A DNA stretch of 64,000 bases from Pegoplata infirma (Eukaryota; Arthropoda; Insecta; Diptera; Anthomyiidae). The stretch spans positions 92,609,007-92,673,006 of the forward strand of contig OY992536.1 of assembly GCA_963921195.1 (NCBI GenBank). The letters run 5' to 3'. Positions 22,552 to 34,052 of the stretch are shown in pieces; position 1 is the stretch's first letter, and each line of letters begins with the position of its first letter. The notes below the pieces were generated by a model, which did not search any database, had not been told where the DNA came from, and worked only from the letters and a program-made list of their open reading frames with translations. The position numbers and the translations under genes are program-made.

Positions 22552-22620
22552 CTTATACCCTAACCTTACAATTGGAGGTAAAGTTAGTCATGCCGTTTGT
22601 AACTCATTGAAAAATCGATT
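22552..22620 (-). repeat. D2 terminal remnant
   Basis: 'cttataccctaaccttacaa' then 'gtcatgccgtttgtaac' corresponds to the end of D2 in reverse (compare 57216-57290: 'ttataccctccaaccacag', 'gtcattccgtttgtaac'). Confidence 0.6.
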
Positions 22621-22667
22621 TTTTTCTATTTATTTCTAATAAAAAAAATTTCCCACCTTAACAACGT

Positions 22668-23035
22668 TGGCGTGGTAATCGTAGATGGACACGTGAGTGA
22701 ATTTTGACTAACGCTAACTCACGCAAAAAAAACATCATTTACTCAATCTATTTTTTTCTCACACTTACTCACCATTTACGAGAGTAAACAAAACACCACT
22801 CACGTGTGACTCACGCGTAGCTCACGCTAAACATTTGAAACAGGAACAAATTTGTAAAAACTTTAAATAAAACTGACACAATGCAATTAAATAGTATTGA
22901 CTCACGCAAAAAAATGGCACTTACTACGAATCACTAACGCAAAAAATGTCCAACTCACTGTCGAACAAAAAATTAGAATCACGCATACTTTCGAACACGC
23001 GTAATTCATGTGACCATCGCCTATCTTTGATGCTA
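22668..23035. mobile_element. GTGAG-word inverted-repeat element
   Basis: Left 'cgtagatggacacgtgag', right 'catgtgaccatcgcctatctt' give an imperfect inverted repeat. The interior is 'actcacgcaaaaaa', 'acacttactcacc' and similar words, the complement of those in 19502-19957. Confidence 0.55.
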
Positions 23036-23696
23036 AACATTAAAGCTGGAAACGCATTTAAGCGGGCATATTTTTGCTATAGCATTTTAAATATTTTTTA
23101 AGAAATTGTTAGCTAGAAGCAACATTTGTAAATTTATGTTGGCAAATTCTAATTAGAAATAAAAAGTTTTCTCTTAAATGCGCCATTGAATATATGAACT
23201 TTTTGAAGGATAATATTTTATTAAAATCTTCTGGTAAAAGCAAAAAGAGGGATTTATAAAAACTTAGGACCGTAAACGTTGCACATTTTTTTAAAAAGCT
23301 GTTTCCCACATTTTGGATAAGCCATTTTGATTTCAAAAAATGTGACTTCGTATTTGTGATTAACGTTGCGCAATCATTTCCTAGTGATATTTTTGCTTTA
23401 AAAGAGTTATTTTTGTTGGAAAACAGATTTCGGACCTTCATAATAGTATTTCCCAAATAACTTGTGAAATATATCAAATATTATGTCTGGTTTGATGTTT
23501 GATTGACCAACGATGATTCTCTAAAGTCTGCTGAAGATTCCTTAGTGGGGATAAAACTGATCAGTACAGACATACTATGAGATGAGTAACTTTTTTAAAG
23601 CAATAAATTAAAAATACTCTATTATGACAATATCATATATAGAAATATTTTTGGGCCTCGAACTAGAATAAAACTCTAATCGAATATATATACATA
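23036..23696. other. AT-rich interval, no recognised feature
   Basis: A 122-codon minus-strand frame at 23109-23477 is present but has low-complexity composition, no motif and no second copy; I do not call it a gene. Confidence 0.5.
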
Positions 23697-23698
23697 TA

Positions 23699-24602
23699 CA
23701 GGGTGGTCCATTAACTAGTATCTTTTTAAAACATGCAATGAAATGAACAATACTCAATAGTTTTGGAACCTTATGGCTTTATTTGAAAGAGCAAATATTC
23801 CCATCTTTTATGGCAAACGACTTCATTCATGCGGCTGCCTGGGTTAGCTCCGCAGTAGCTCATCCTCGGCACCCATTTTTCTAATGTTTCTGGTTCTATC
23901 TCACGAAGGGCTTGAACGATATTCGTCGAAAGGGCCTTGAATATTTCTGGATTTTCCATGTTGCATGAATCTTTCACGAGACCCCTCAAAAAAATGTCTA
24001 AAGGTTTTAATCGGCAGCTCTGAAGTGATCAATTGTCACCGCGAATACGGCTAAAAACACGATTTCCGAACTAAGTGCGCAAAATATCGATTGTTTGATG
24101 GACTGTGGGACATATTGCGACATCCTTCTGAATAGAAATGTCATCCAAGTTGATATATTCTATTACGGCCAACAAAAAGTCGGTAATCATGGCTCTGTAG
24201 CGCTCATCTTTGACGAAAATGGGGTTTTCAGCTGTATTTTTGAAAATATTGTGTAATGATGCTTATACTCAAATCTGTTGCTTCCTATAGATGAATTGGA
24301 TTCTTTACAATACCGTGCGAGTTTTACGATCCCAAGATGTAGCAATTTGTTTGTTAACATAAGCTCATTTGAGTGCCTTATTTCGGTTAAAAACTTTTTT
24401 TCGAAAAACGTGCAGTTTGGCAGCGCAGTACTGCGCTACAACGCGAAACAGCGGAGCAAGCCGAGGACGCATCAATGAAGTCGTTTGCCATAAAAAACGG
24501 GAATGTTTGCTCTTTCAAATAAAGCCATAACATTCCAAAAAAAGTTGAGTATTGATCATTTTATTGCATTTTAAAAAAGATACTAGTTATTGGACCACCC
24601 CT
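23699..24602 (-). mobile_element. Mariner-type element remnant with long TIRs
   Basis: 904 bp, TA on both sides (23697-23698, 24603-24604), ends CAGGGTGGTCCATTAACTAG and its near complement at the right. The TIRs are about 190 bp and each includes the 3' end of a transposase gene ('NEVVCHK' can be read inwards from both ends), so the right end looks like an inverted duplication of the left. The internal gene fragment is described separately. Confidence 0.85.
23771..24240 (-). pseudogene. Mariner-family transposase C-terminal fragment (dead)
   Basis: Reading down from 24240 gives 'VKDERYRAMITDFLL', 'DDISIQKDVAICPTVHQT', 'LKPLDIFLRGLVKD', 'REIEPETLEKWVPRM' and 'GSRMNEVVCHKRWEY' in one frame with two stops. 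This is the second half of an IS630-Tc1-mariner transposase, which cuts and pastes DNA at TA. The QKDVA block keeps the aspartate equivalent to the usual QQDGA. The place where mariner proteins have S-D-L-(T/N)-P reads S-C-R-L-K-P, so the last catalytic acid appears to be replaced by arginine. The N-terminal DNA-binding half is absent. Not functional. Confidence 0.8.
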
Positions 24603-24659
24603 TATAAAGGCCGAATAAATACATTTTATTTTTATGTACCTTTTGGTACTAAAAATAAA

Positions 24660-25260
24660 AAAACAACATTTATCAATAATTTAAATATCTTGTCCGCCAT
24701 ATTGAATCCGTTTTTTTTTTTAATTGAAGTTTCGAATATTTGATTCTAAAATTAGATTTGGCATTCGAAAAGCCATCAAAATCAAAGTTTTTGTCCAAAG
24801 CAGACAACATATAAAAAAACTTAATATTTTATTTGTAGCCATATTGGATCCGCCATTGCGAATTTAAAAAATTTGAGCTCATATTCGTAATTACCGACCA
24901 TAAATACATCGACAATGATTAATTTGTTAAGTACAATTAGCTAAGAATTAAAAAAGCATATCAGCCATATTGTATACGCCATTTTGAATTTAAAATCTTT
25001 AATTCCAAAATCTGTTTTAACATCCGAAAAACCATCAAAATCGAATTTTTTGGCCAAAACAGACAACATATAAAAAATCTTAAATTTAATTTGTCGCCAT
25101 ATTGGATCCGCTATTTTGAATTTTAAAAGTCTGAGCTCATATTCATTATTAACGACCCCAAATACATGGACAATGATTATATTAAATACCACAAGCAAAG
25201 AATTAAAAAAAACATGTCGGCCATTTTGGTTCCGCCATTTTGAATTTAATTTTTTTTTTC
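24660..25260. repeat. CCGCCATATTGG repeat block 1
   Basis: 'gccatattggatccgccatt' and variants recur near 24694, 24839, 24964, 25096 and 25217. Units alternate so that a ~260-bp dimer is repeated twice ('aaccatcaaaatcgaattttt', 'gacaacatataaaaaa', 'gagctcatattc'). A related block is at 30180-30890. Confidence 0.75.
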
Positions 25261-25289
25261 CTGAATTGTGATCAGCGGTTCTTTAACAC

Positions 25290-25480
25290 CCGTATATAAC
25301 ATTTTTTGACATATAGATTCAGCGGTATATTTATGACCCAAATTCAGGAATTCTTTCCCAAAGTGCACGGGTCAATTTAATCCGATTGGCCTCTAATTTG
25401 TAACACATAATTTGCCCGAACGTTCAAAATTGGAAGACACCCTATTTTTGCCATACGAAAAAATGCTTTTCTATTGTGGC
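25290..25480 (-). repeat. Dispersed repeat shared with 55315-55470
   Basis: 'cccgaacgttcaaaattgg' and 'gccatacgaaaaaatgc' match, in reverse, 'gattttgaacgttcggg' and 'gtacggcaaaaaag' near 55330-55370. No ends or frame recognised. Confidence 0.6.
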
Positions 25481-25615
25481 AACCATATAATGATTGAACA
25501 TTCTATCATAACATGTTAATAGTAATCAATATTTTTTATAGCAATCATATTATGGTCCTAAATTATAATTTTAGGTTTATTATAATTAAATGATTTCTCC
25601 AAAATTGTTATGGTC

Positions 25616-26995
25616 TCTATATTCAAAATAAATTTTCTGTCCAATCAACAGAAAAATCTGCTAAAAATACACCCATTTTGAGCCATATGAGAATTCTGCT
25701 GATTTTAGCAGACACGGTTTGCTGAAAATCTGTCAAGATTATCTAGGTGATCTCAGCAGAGAAATCAGTCAACACAGCAAAGAAATCTGCTAAAACAATT
25801 TATAGAAAATTTTTGTTTTAAGAAAATCTGTTTTCAAAAAACTTTAATAATTTTTTTTTTTTGATATTAAAAAAAAAATAATTTCTCTAAAATTAGCAAT
25901 ATAACACCGTTCGACAAAAATGGAAAAACGTTGTTGAACACGAACTTGATAATATACGTTTAAAACTAGAGACCAAATGTAGTAAAACTGCATTTACAGT
26001 TTTTTATTTCGTGATCCTGTTTCTCTTTAGAAGGACATCAAAGTTTTAGAGGATTAAATTTTATAAAATATTTTTTTTTAATATTTGTACTTGTCCTAGG
26101 ATGACACTAGAAAGATTAAATGAAAGAGAAGAATATCCCTTAATTTTTCTGTTTTATTAGTATTACATATCAGTAAAAAGAAGGTAAGTTACGTCCTTTC
26201 AAATATGTATCCTTCAATATCATTCAAAATTTTCAGCGAAATATTTTGATAAAGTTTTCAAATGACTCTATCCACATTCTTTTATCCTAATATGGCAAAA
26301 TAAAAAATTGAAAAAGTAGGGGAGATCCTCCTATTTCATTTGCCAACACCAATGTCATCCTAGGACAAGTACTATTAATTCAAAAATATTTCACAAAATG
26401 TGTCCTTTAAAACTTTGAAGTCCTTTTTAAAGGAAACAGGATCACGAAATTAAAAACTGTAAATGCATTTTACTCCATTTTATCTCCACTTTCAGACGAA
26501 TATCATCCAGTTCATGTTTAATATTGGCTTTCGTACGTTGTAATCTACTGACTTTTTTAATTTTGTCAATTATAAGTCACAATCGTTTTAATAGTATAAA
26601 AAAACGAAAAAAAAAACTTTTTGAAAAAAAAAACTTGAGAAAGTTTTCTTGAAAAAAGGATGACAGCAAATTATTTCTGTAAAATTACAAAATAATCTGC
26701 TAAAAATATGTTTAAAAATATCGGTTTGATTGCATAAAAAACAAAATATAAATTAACGCTTTGAAAAAAAATTTTCTTAAAAAGAATGACAGCAAACAAA
26801 CTATTTCTGTATAATTAAAAAATAATGTGCTAAAAATATGTTCAAAAATATTTTGAAATTCAGCAAACAGAATCAATAAAAACGCAGTAAAATTTCTGCT
26901 GGTTTGTATAAGTAAATGAGAGAGATTTTAGTAAAAATATCAATTTTAGCAGAAAAATCCGCTGAAAGTATGCTAAATCATATTTAAAGTCATTA
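25616..26995. repeat. CTGCTAAAAAT-word region
   Basis: Repeated 'aatctgctaaaaat' and 'attttagcagaaaaa' words on both sides of a foldback unit (25905-26540). Probably an inverted-repeat element saturated with one word, split by the foldback; I could not define exact ends. Confidence 0.5.
25905..26540. mobile_element. Foldback element T1, arms about 220 bp
   Basis: The left arm runs 'caccgttcgacaaaaatgg', 'gaacttgataatatacg', 'aaactgcatttacag', 'cgtgatcctgtttc' to 'tgtcctaggatgacac'; the right arm gives the same in reverse. A second copy at 57729-57799 plus 62418 onward is split by a LINE and by a Helitron; T1 keeps the empty site for both. Confidence 0.85.
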
Positions 26996-27179
26996 AGGGT
27001 TTGTGATTGAAGAAGAAAACATTGTATTTCTAAAGATTATTTTTAATGTGGATTTATTCCAGACCATGGTTTCTGTAGCCACCTCTACGTCTTCAGTGGA
27101 GGAAATTACATTGGATTTAAATTGTTTGATTTTTTTTGTAAGACTGTTTTTTCTATGTTTTTTCATCAACCGACTTAAC

Positions 27180-27270
27180 TCTGATTGGAATCGGACCCAC
27201 GTTCATGAAATTTTTCATCAGTTTGCAAAGCAAGCACTTTACCATCTAGGCCATAGCTCTGCTTGACAAA
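27180..27270 (-). repeat. tRNA-like module
   Basis: On the minus strand 'atggcctagatggtaaagtgc' resembles an A box and 'gtgggtccgattccaatc' a B box, separated by about 35-40 bases. A tRNA-derived SINE head or decayed tRNA is likely; no clear cloverleaf or SINE body. Confidence 0.45.
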
Positions 27271-27724
27271 CTAACAGCAGAAGTTGGTTCGTATTTCATT
27301 ACAGATGTTTTGTGTGTGACGTCACCAGAAGATTTTAATTTTACACAAACAATATTACGATCCTTAGAAACAATAACATTCCTTAATCTCTCTTTGTCTC
27401 GTTTTTCACATTACAATTTTAGCGCTGAATTATTTGTTCATACACGTTAAAGATGAGTGCATATATTTGAGACTACTTGCCCGTAGGGCGACATATATTT
27501 TCATATATTTTTGTCAATTCTGTATTTTAGTGTTTTTATCGGCGTATGCCATTTCTGTTTGTTATTAAGGGTTTGTGCTTGAAAGTCGATTTACAGATTT
27601 TGTGACAAAGTTTTTCTCTATTATATTTTAAATTATTATATAATGCTCTTATCAGAAGCGTATGACCATCTTTCCGTCGTCTGTATTGCCTCGAAAAGTT
27701 TGGAATTAAATTAAAGCGAAAATT
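27271..27724. other. AT-rich interval, no recognised feature
   Basis: No repeat match and no convincing frame. Could be single-copy host DNA. Confidence 0.45.
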
Positions 27725-28110
27725 TTTTGATACATTCCACATAACCTAAAAATACATAATGCTTTACTTTGGGTGCTGGTTGTCGTATATGAACAGAATT
27801 GGATACCGAAAGGTATTTGAGCAAGTGAAACCATATTTTTTTATTCCAAATTTTTTCGCGGAATTTTTTTTTCACCTACAAATTTTTTCATCGATTTTTT
27901 TTTTTTTTTAATATATTTTTTTATTTTTCTCCTCGAAGTTTAAAAAATAAATAAGAAAATCTTCAAATTAATTTCCTTTTTTACCGAAATCTTTTCCAAA
28001 CAAATTTTTAACAAAATATTTTCACAACGATTTTTTTTTGCAATAATATTTTTTACATTGTGGAGGGTATTCATAAATTTGGCAAGGCCGCATTAAATTT
28101 TTTTACTTGT
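27725..28110 (-). repeat. D3 repeat copy
   Basis: Matches 44962-45242: 'attccacataacctaaaaata', 'aatgctttactttgg', 'cgcggaattttttttt', then 'attgtggagggtattcat', 'ttggcaagg' and 'ttttttacttgttt'. The final 'acttgttt' is the complement of the AAACAAGT start of D1 and D2, so D3 is a third subfamily lacking the GTCY tract. Confidence 0.7.
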
Positions 28111-29056
28111 TTCATCTTCTACTATCTGTTTATGTACGAAAATTCTTTTTTAAATGATATGTTCATTGTTGTATAAACTTTTGCATTTTCATTATTGTGA
28201 TTGTTACTATTGTTCCGTTTATTACTTGCAATGATTCATGATTACATACAAATGAATTTTTTCATTGATAGTTTGTGTTTCATCTGCAACAATTTTTTTA
28301 TTTTTTTGCCTATTATTATTTGAACTCCAATATTGTTTTGTGTGCAATTTAAACATTATATGTGCAAAAATTTAAGCTTGCAGAGTCAAACCAAATTGTT
28401 TGAAACTATCCTCAAACTTCAAATGTTTCAATGCAATTTATAACGTGTTTATAAAAATTGTGGTAAAGTCAAAAAGTGCTAAGTCACAAAATATCTAAAA
28501 AGTCAACTTGAATTAATTTTTTAAACTGCATATTCTGGAATTTATAAATGCATAAAGATAGAAGAAAATTGCATTTACAGATTTAAACAATTTTAAAAGC
28601 AAAAGATTTAAAAATATGTTATAAATTATACTTAGCTCATTTTCACATTAAGCTAACGATTTATACTTTTTGGGATCTTATGCCTATATTTAGATGCCTT
28701 ATACGTAGAACAACGAAGTAAGTTTTACCACTTTTGTCCACCACTGTATATTCTGCAGTTTCAATATTTTTTTGTTACTTCTCTACAAGTTTGTTGTCAT
28801 ATGGTTGCTGCAGATGCTTCTATTCCATATAACGATCAAATTAATTTTACAATGGCCTATAATAGAAATTCATTGTAGTGGCTTATTTTTTGTTTTGTTG
28901 CAATTAATTTATTTAACACTCAACTTAGCTAGGAAGAAATTTCTTTGTTCTACTCTAATTTGTATTATCTTTAAATTACACTCTGGAGGGAAAGATTTTA
29001 TTGATATTTTTACTGTGGAAATTTCACGCATTGGTATGCTCTGTTTATATATGTTA
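28111..29056. other. AT-rich interval, no recognised feature
   Basis: No repeats matching elsewhere in the window. A 133-codon plus-strand frame at 28772-29173 overlaps the hAT-like MITE and has no motif; not called. Confidence 0.5.
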
Positions 29057-29064
29057 GACTACAC

Positions 29065-29202
29065 CAGTGGTGTGCATTTTTTTTATGCCCGCGGGCGTAG
29101 GCTAAAAAAATCTGCTTGTCGAAAATTTTGTTGCTTTGTTGACTTTTTACTTGCAACTTCCACACTAACATAAATGTTATAGTATGTGTGTGGCCACCAC
29201 TG
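29065..29202. mobile_element. hAT-like MITE, 138 bp
   Basis: Ends CAGTGGTGTGCA and the complement of CAGTGGTGGCCACACAC. Flanks are 'gactacac' (29057-29064) and 'gactaaac' (29203-29210), an 8-bp duplication with one mismatch. CAG-type ends plus 8-bp duplication are the hAT signature. No coding capacity. Confidence 0.85.
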
Positions 29203-29210
29203 GACTAAAC

Positions 29211-30179
29211 TCAAAGAACAATGCTTCATGTTGATGAAACCGTTTCATCACTTTCTGTTATCTATTTTGATGTTGATTCCTATGGGACGCACCATTGCAG
29301 AGAGGGCCAGACAGATCGATTTCCGGCCAAAAGTCCTTATTTGTAAATTCTCAAAAAAATGTTTACCAGTTTGTTGGGCATATACAGAAGCAGGCTTTCT
29401 AAACTTATCTTTATGATCCAATTACACCCTTTCCTTTGACAGGTCTCCAATGTTAAAAAAGTTTGTAAAAAAATTTTAAAAGTTGAGATAATTTTTTAAT
29501 TTTTTTTTCGTCATTTCTATAGCTAATGATCAACTTTTGATTTGCAGGGTTCACCCTTATATATTAGCCTTTGTAAAGAAAATAATATGGAAAAATATAA
29601 CTCATTTTCCTGACAGTAATTCGCGTTTTTGTGAAAATAACTATGACTTTTTAGTTATTTACTTCGCGCCGAAAAAATCCTCAGCGATTCTCAGTTCGAT
29701 ACAATCAGTCTATATTTTTTCTTATATATAATGGAAACATACCTTTCGAAAAAAGTTGCCCAAACTTGCTCGAAATGATAAATGGCGAAATTGCAGCTAT
29801 ATATGCAGTGGTCCGAGATTTGTTTTAAAAAAAAATAATTTAACCCAAAATAATGTTTTACGGCTTGATTAGTTTTTTTTATCGTCAGAGAGTGCCTTAA
29901 GTGTAGGAAAAAAAATATCTACATTTCTAGTGTTTTTTGTAGAATTATGGAAAATATCAGTTGCAACATTTCCAATTAAATTCAAAGATTTTTTATTGAA
30001 TTTCCAAAATAAAAGAAAAATAATGTGATAAATTTGTCGTCACCATTTCCAAAAGCTTTTCTGAAACTAAGTAAGTCTCTTACACCATTTCCATATTAAT
30101 ATATAAAAAAAAAAATTATGTGCGTAGATTTAACTTCAGTCACTCTTAATACTCTTAAAACTAATTTTTTGTTAGATCA
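29211..30179. other. AT-rich interval, no recognised feature
   Basis: Short frames only (29186-29416, 29537-29731), with no motif. No repeat matches seen. Confidence 0.45.
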
Positions 30180-30895
30180 GACAAAGTTAAGAAATCTAGC
30201 AGCCATATTGTTTCCGCCATATTGAATTTTATCAGTTCAATTTTAAGATAACAGACCCGGAAATTTACTAGGCCACACTTTCAGCTAGCGTCAACAAAAA
30301 AAAAAAAGGAATATAACTGTTTTTTAATTACATGTAACAAACTTTACTTAGCATATTTAGTTCGCCATTTTGTTTTTCAAAATTCACGCCAGCAATTCTG
30401 ACCCCCTTACAAGAAAATTTTAGTTAAATCGGACAATTATTCAAAAAATTTGTCCGCCATATTGGATTCGCCATTTTGATTTTTTTAGTTTTTAATTAAG
30501 TTTTGAAATCAGCGACCCCGAAATACTCTAGAAGCACATTTTCAGCCGGATCCAACAACGATAAAGACTTTTGGCCGGAGTTGGATCATTCTCTAAACTT
30601 TAAGAAGCATATTTAGTCCGCCATTTTGTTTTTCAAAATTTGGAGTAACAATTCTTATTCAGTAACTCCAAGCCCCTCATAAAACAAAATTTGAGTTCAA
30701 TAGGACAATTTTTAAAAAAAAAATTCTCCGCCATATTGGAACCGCCATTTTGAATTTTTTGGTTTTCAGCTAAATTTTGAAATCAGCGACCTCGAATTCC
30801 TCTAGAAGCACATTTTCAGACGGATCCAACAACGATAAAGACTTTTGGCCGGAATTGGATCATGCTGGCCCTGTGTGCATTGGAGAAGTAGACCT
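30180..30895. repeat. CCGCCATATTGG repeat block 2
   Basis: 'tccgccatattggattcgcc' and variants near 30206, 30450 and 30727; 'gcacattttcagccggatcc' with 'aacaacgataaagacttttgg' at 30547 and 30808. Period about 250 bp. Related by its core words to 24660-25260. Confidence 0.72.
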
Positions 30896-31240
30896 GATTT
30901 AAAGGTTGGAAATCTTCAATACAAAATAATCAAAATAATCTTAAAATTTTCCAGAGAAAAGTTTTCGAGGGATACTAAAAACTGTGAAAAAAATTTGGGA
31001 ATATCTAAAAAAAACGAAGTATCCGATTTGGCATGGAATGTTCTATATGCAGTTTTCAAAAAATTTAATAAAGCTCCAAATTTTTTTTTAATGAAATTAG
31101 TTCAAGTTATATCCAATTTGATCAAATTTTAATAAATTTTTTATCAATTTAGATATAATAACGGTGAGCCTCAGCGATGTTTAGGTTCAACTTTAGTGTC
31201 GACGAAAAGTGTAAACGCAGTTCAATTTCTACTTGATTAA

Positions 31241-31631
31241 GGCTGAGTTTTTGAGTTGTAAAATTTAATGGTTTTAGGTTTAAACTGAGTTAAAACCACA
31301 AATTCTGTTTTTGAGAAGTGGTTTATTTTAAGTTTAACTCACCAATGATGGAGAGTTAAACTAAGGTACAGAAATGTCAAAAAAACACCTCTGATTTTCA
31401 AATATACTGGTTAGTATTGCCATGTTGTGGTATTTTATTCGAAAAATTGTGCGATGATGGCAACTATTCTAATTGGAAATGCGGCATTTGGTATGGCAAT
31501 ACCGCGTTAATCGACATTTGCTAAACTTGAACTGAAAAACAGAATGCTTGGTTAAACTTGGTTTTATTTTTATAAAGTTTAATAAAACTCCCGGTTAAAC
31601 TAAGTTAAAGCGATATGTCAAAAACGCAGCC
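31241..31631. mobile_element. MITE with GGCTGAGTTTTTGA ends, TAA duplication
   Basis: 391 bp, GGCTGAGTTTTTGA at the left and TCAAAAACGCAGCC at the right, flanked by TAA (31238-31240, 31632-31634). The opposite foldback arm near 33900 reads 'gtgacatttaatcttgtag', the uninterrupted target with one TAA. The interior repeats 'ggtttaaactgagttaaa' words. PIF/Harbinger-like by target size only. Confidence 0.87.
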
Positions 31632-32241
31632 TAAATGTCACAAAACTGTTAACAGCGAAATCATAGCTGCTCGCATTAGCGAGATATCGCGAAATTAATG
31701 TTTTTGTATTTTCTAAAATTTTGACAATGAAGTTTTTAAATATCTTAAAAAACTGAGTATGCAGTTTTAATTGTATTTATTTACAGGTCACAAAACAGTT
31801 AACATCGAAATCATGTCTTCGCAATTTCGCGAGAAATCGCAAAAAAAATGGAAAAAAATCTATTTTTCGCGTAAATTAGCATACTAGATATTGATTTGAG
31901 CAGTTTTACCACCTTTAACCACATAAAATTTAAACTGCATACAATATATTTGTCGTTTCTTGAATTTGTTCCTTTATATACCACATTTTTTTTTTTTTTT
32001 TTGTGGCAGTTTTAATTTCTTCCAACATGCTCAAATCAAATTTCGTACCACCTTTTTTTATTATTTCTAAAGAACCGGGTTTTAAATATAAATAAATAAA
32101 CAAAAATTATATAATTACGCGATATCTCGCGAAATTTAACACCTACAATTTCGATGTCAACAGTTGTGTGATCTTTGATCAAGCACAAGTAAAACTGCAT
32201 ACCATGTTTTTACGAAATTTTAAAGAAACTTATCTTAAGAT

Positions 32242-32950
32242 AAACAAGTGAGAGTGTTAAATTCGGCTGTGCCGAATCTATTATACCCTCCAACATGTAA
32301 AAAAATTAAAAAAAAATTTTGACAGGGGCGTTTTTTAAGGGGGGGCAAGGTAGGGGGAGGGGTCGGTGAGCTGGGGTGACTCCTTGGCCCTCACGGTATA
32401 TGTTTAAAAGTTAATTTTTGTCTGTTTTGTGCACTTAAGCATAATAGTTTTATAATTATTTAAGTTATTTTTTATCCACGCCCTAAAAGAGGGGCGGGCA
32501 AAAAAAGAGACATTTTTTAATCCCCTGGGTCAAAGCTCAGGACTATAAACTTCTACGAACATAAAAATGTCTCATTTGGTTCACAAAAATACAAAAAAAC
32601 GTCAAAAAAGATAGCATTTTTAAGAGGTTGGTTTAGTTCTTCAAGGGGGAACTTTTTTCCCCCTGGTCCGATTTGGCCCATTTCCGAACTTGACCTGCCC
32701 AGGACCATTAGACATATTTATGCCAAACTTGAGGGGTCTAGCTCTTTTATTTTGGACTGCATCGTGTTAACTACAGACGGACGGACGGACGGACAGACGG
32801 ACGGACGGACGGACATCGCTAGAATGTCTTAGAATCGATCACTGATCAATAATATATATACTTTATGGGGTCCCCGACCGATATTTCGATGCGTTACACA
32901 CGGAATGACAAAGTGAGTATACCCCCATACTGTAGTTGGAGGGTATAAAA
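32242..32950 (+). mobile_element. D2 element copy 1 (DINE/Helentron-like)
   Basis: Starts AAACAAGTGAGAGTG with the hairpin 'attcggctgtgccgaat', has a G-rich stretch near 32341, a GGAC/AGAC tract at 32777-32814 and ends 'gttggagggtataaaa' (complement of the early 'tataccctccaac'). No coding frame. It lies near the loop of the foldback at 31161-33980. Confidence 0.85.
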
Positions 32951-33102
32951 ACAAAAACAGAAAACAATTATTTTCGCGATTTCTAGCGAACTAAAGAAGA
33001 TGGGTTTTTTATGTTTACTGTTTTGTGACCTTTAAATAAGTACAATTAAAACTGCATACTCAGTTTTTGAAAATATTTAAAAAACTTCAATGTCAAAATT
33101 TT

Positions 33103-33825
33103 AAACAAGTGAGAGTGTTAAATTCGGCTGTGCCGAATCTATTATACCCTCCAACATGTAAAAAAAAAAAAATTTTTGACAGGGGCGTTGTTTTAAGGGG
33201 GGGGGAAAGGTTGGGGGGGGGGTCGGTTAGCTGGGGTGACTCCTTGGCCCTCACGGTATATGTTTACAAGTTCATTTTTGTCTGCTTTGTGCACTTAAGT
33301 ACTATAGTTTTATAATTATTTAAATTATTTTTTTATCCACGCCCTTAAAAGAGGGGCGGGGCAAAAAAAAGCGATATTTTTTAGTCTCCTGGGTCCAAGC
33401 GCAGGACCTTAAACTTCTACGAACATAAAAATGTCTCATTTGGTTCACAAAAATACAAAAAAACGCAAAAAAATAGCATTTTTAAGAGGTTGGTTTAGTT
33501 CTTCAAGGGGGAACTTTTTTCCCCCTAGTCCGATTTGGCCCATTTCCGAACTTAACCTGCCTAGGATCATAAGACATATTTATGCCAAACTTGAGGGATC
33601 TAGCTCTTTTATTTTGGACTGCATCGTGTTAACTACAGACGGACGGACGGACGGACAGACAGACGGACGGACGGACGGACGGACGGACATCGCTAGAATG
33701 TCTTAGAATCGATCACTGATCAATAATATATATACTTTATGGGGTCCCCGACCGATATTTCGATGCGTTACATACGGAATGACAAAGTGAGTATACCCCC
33801 ATACTGTAGTTGGAGGGTATAAAAA
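33103..33825 (+). mobile_element. D2 element copy 2 (DINE/Helentron-like)
   Basis: Nearly identical to copy 1 but with a longer tetranucleotide tract (33640-33688) and longer G runs near 33197-33222. Inserted in the right foldback arm; the left arm near 31705 keeps the unbroken sequence 'atacaaaaacattaatttcg' in reverse, which places the ends at AAACAAG and GGTATAAAA. Confidence 0.87.
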
Positions 33826-34052
33826 TACAAAAACACTAATTTCGCGATATCTCGCGAATGCGAGCAGCTACGATTTCGCTGTTAACAGTTTTGTGACATT
33901 TAATCTTGTAGAAATCGAACTGCTGTTACACTTTTCGTCGACACTAAAGTTCAACCTAAACATCGCTGAGGCTCACCGTGTAATATGATCCAACTTCTTA
34001 AAAACCGAACCTCGTATAGAATTATATATAACTTTATCAAATATGTTGGATA

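Larger units (their letters stand above)
31161..33980. mobile_element. Large foldback element, CACGGTGAGCC ends, with insertions
   Basis: The left end ACGGTGAGCCTCAGCGATGT and right end (complement CACGGTGAGCCTCAGCG) continue inwards as arms ('actttagtgtcgacgaaaag', 'ttaacagcgaaatc', 'ttttgacaatgaagttttt'). TAATA flanks both sides (31156-31160, 33981-33985) if the left end has lost its first C. CACGGTG ends with 5-bp duplications recall Transib, but no transposase is present and this is only a suggestion. Inserted: a 391-bp MITE (31241) and two D2 elements. Each arm gives the empty site for insertions in the other. Confidence 0.75.

Noticed and set aside
23109..23477. 122-codon minus-strand frame
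   Set aside because: AT-driven composition, no motif, no second copy and no coding context.
23699..24602. A working mariner transposase
   Set aside because: Two in-frame stops, missing N-terminal half and a lost catalytic residue.
28772..29173. 133-codon plus-strand frame, hydrophobic, possible membrane protein
   Set aside because: It runs into the hAT-like MITE; hydrophobicity reflects T-rich codons.
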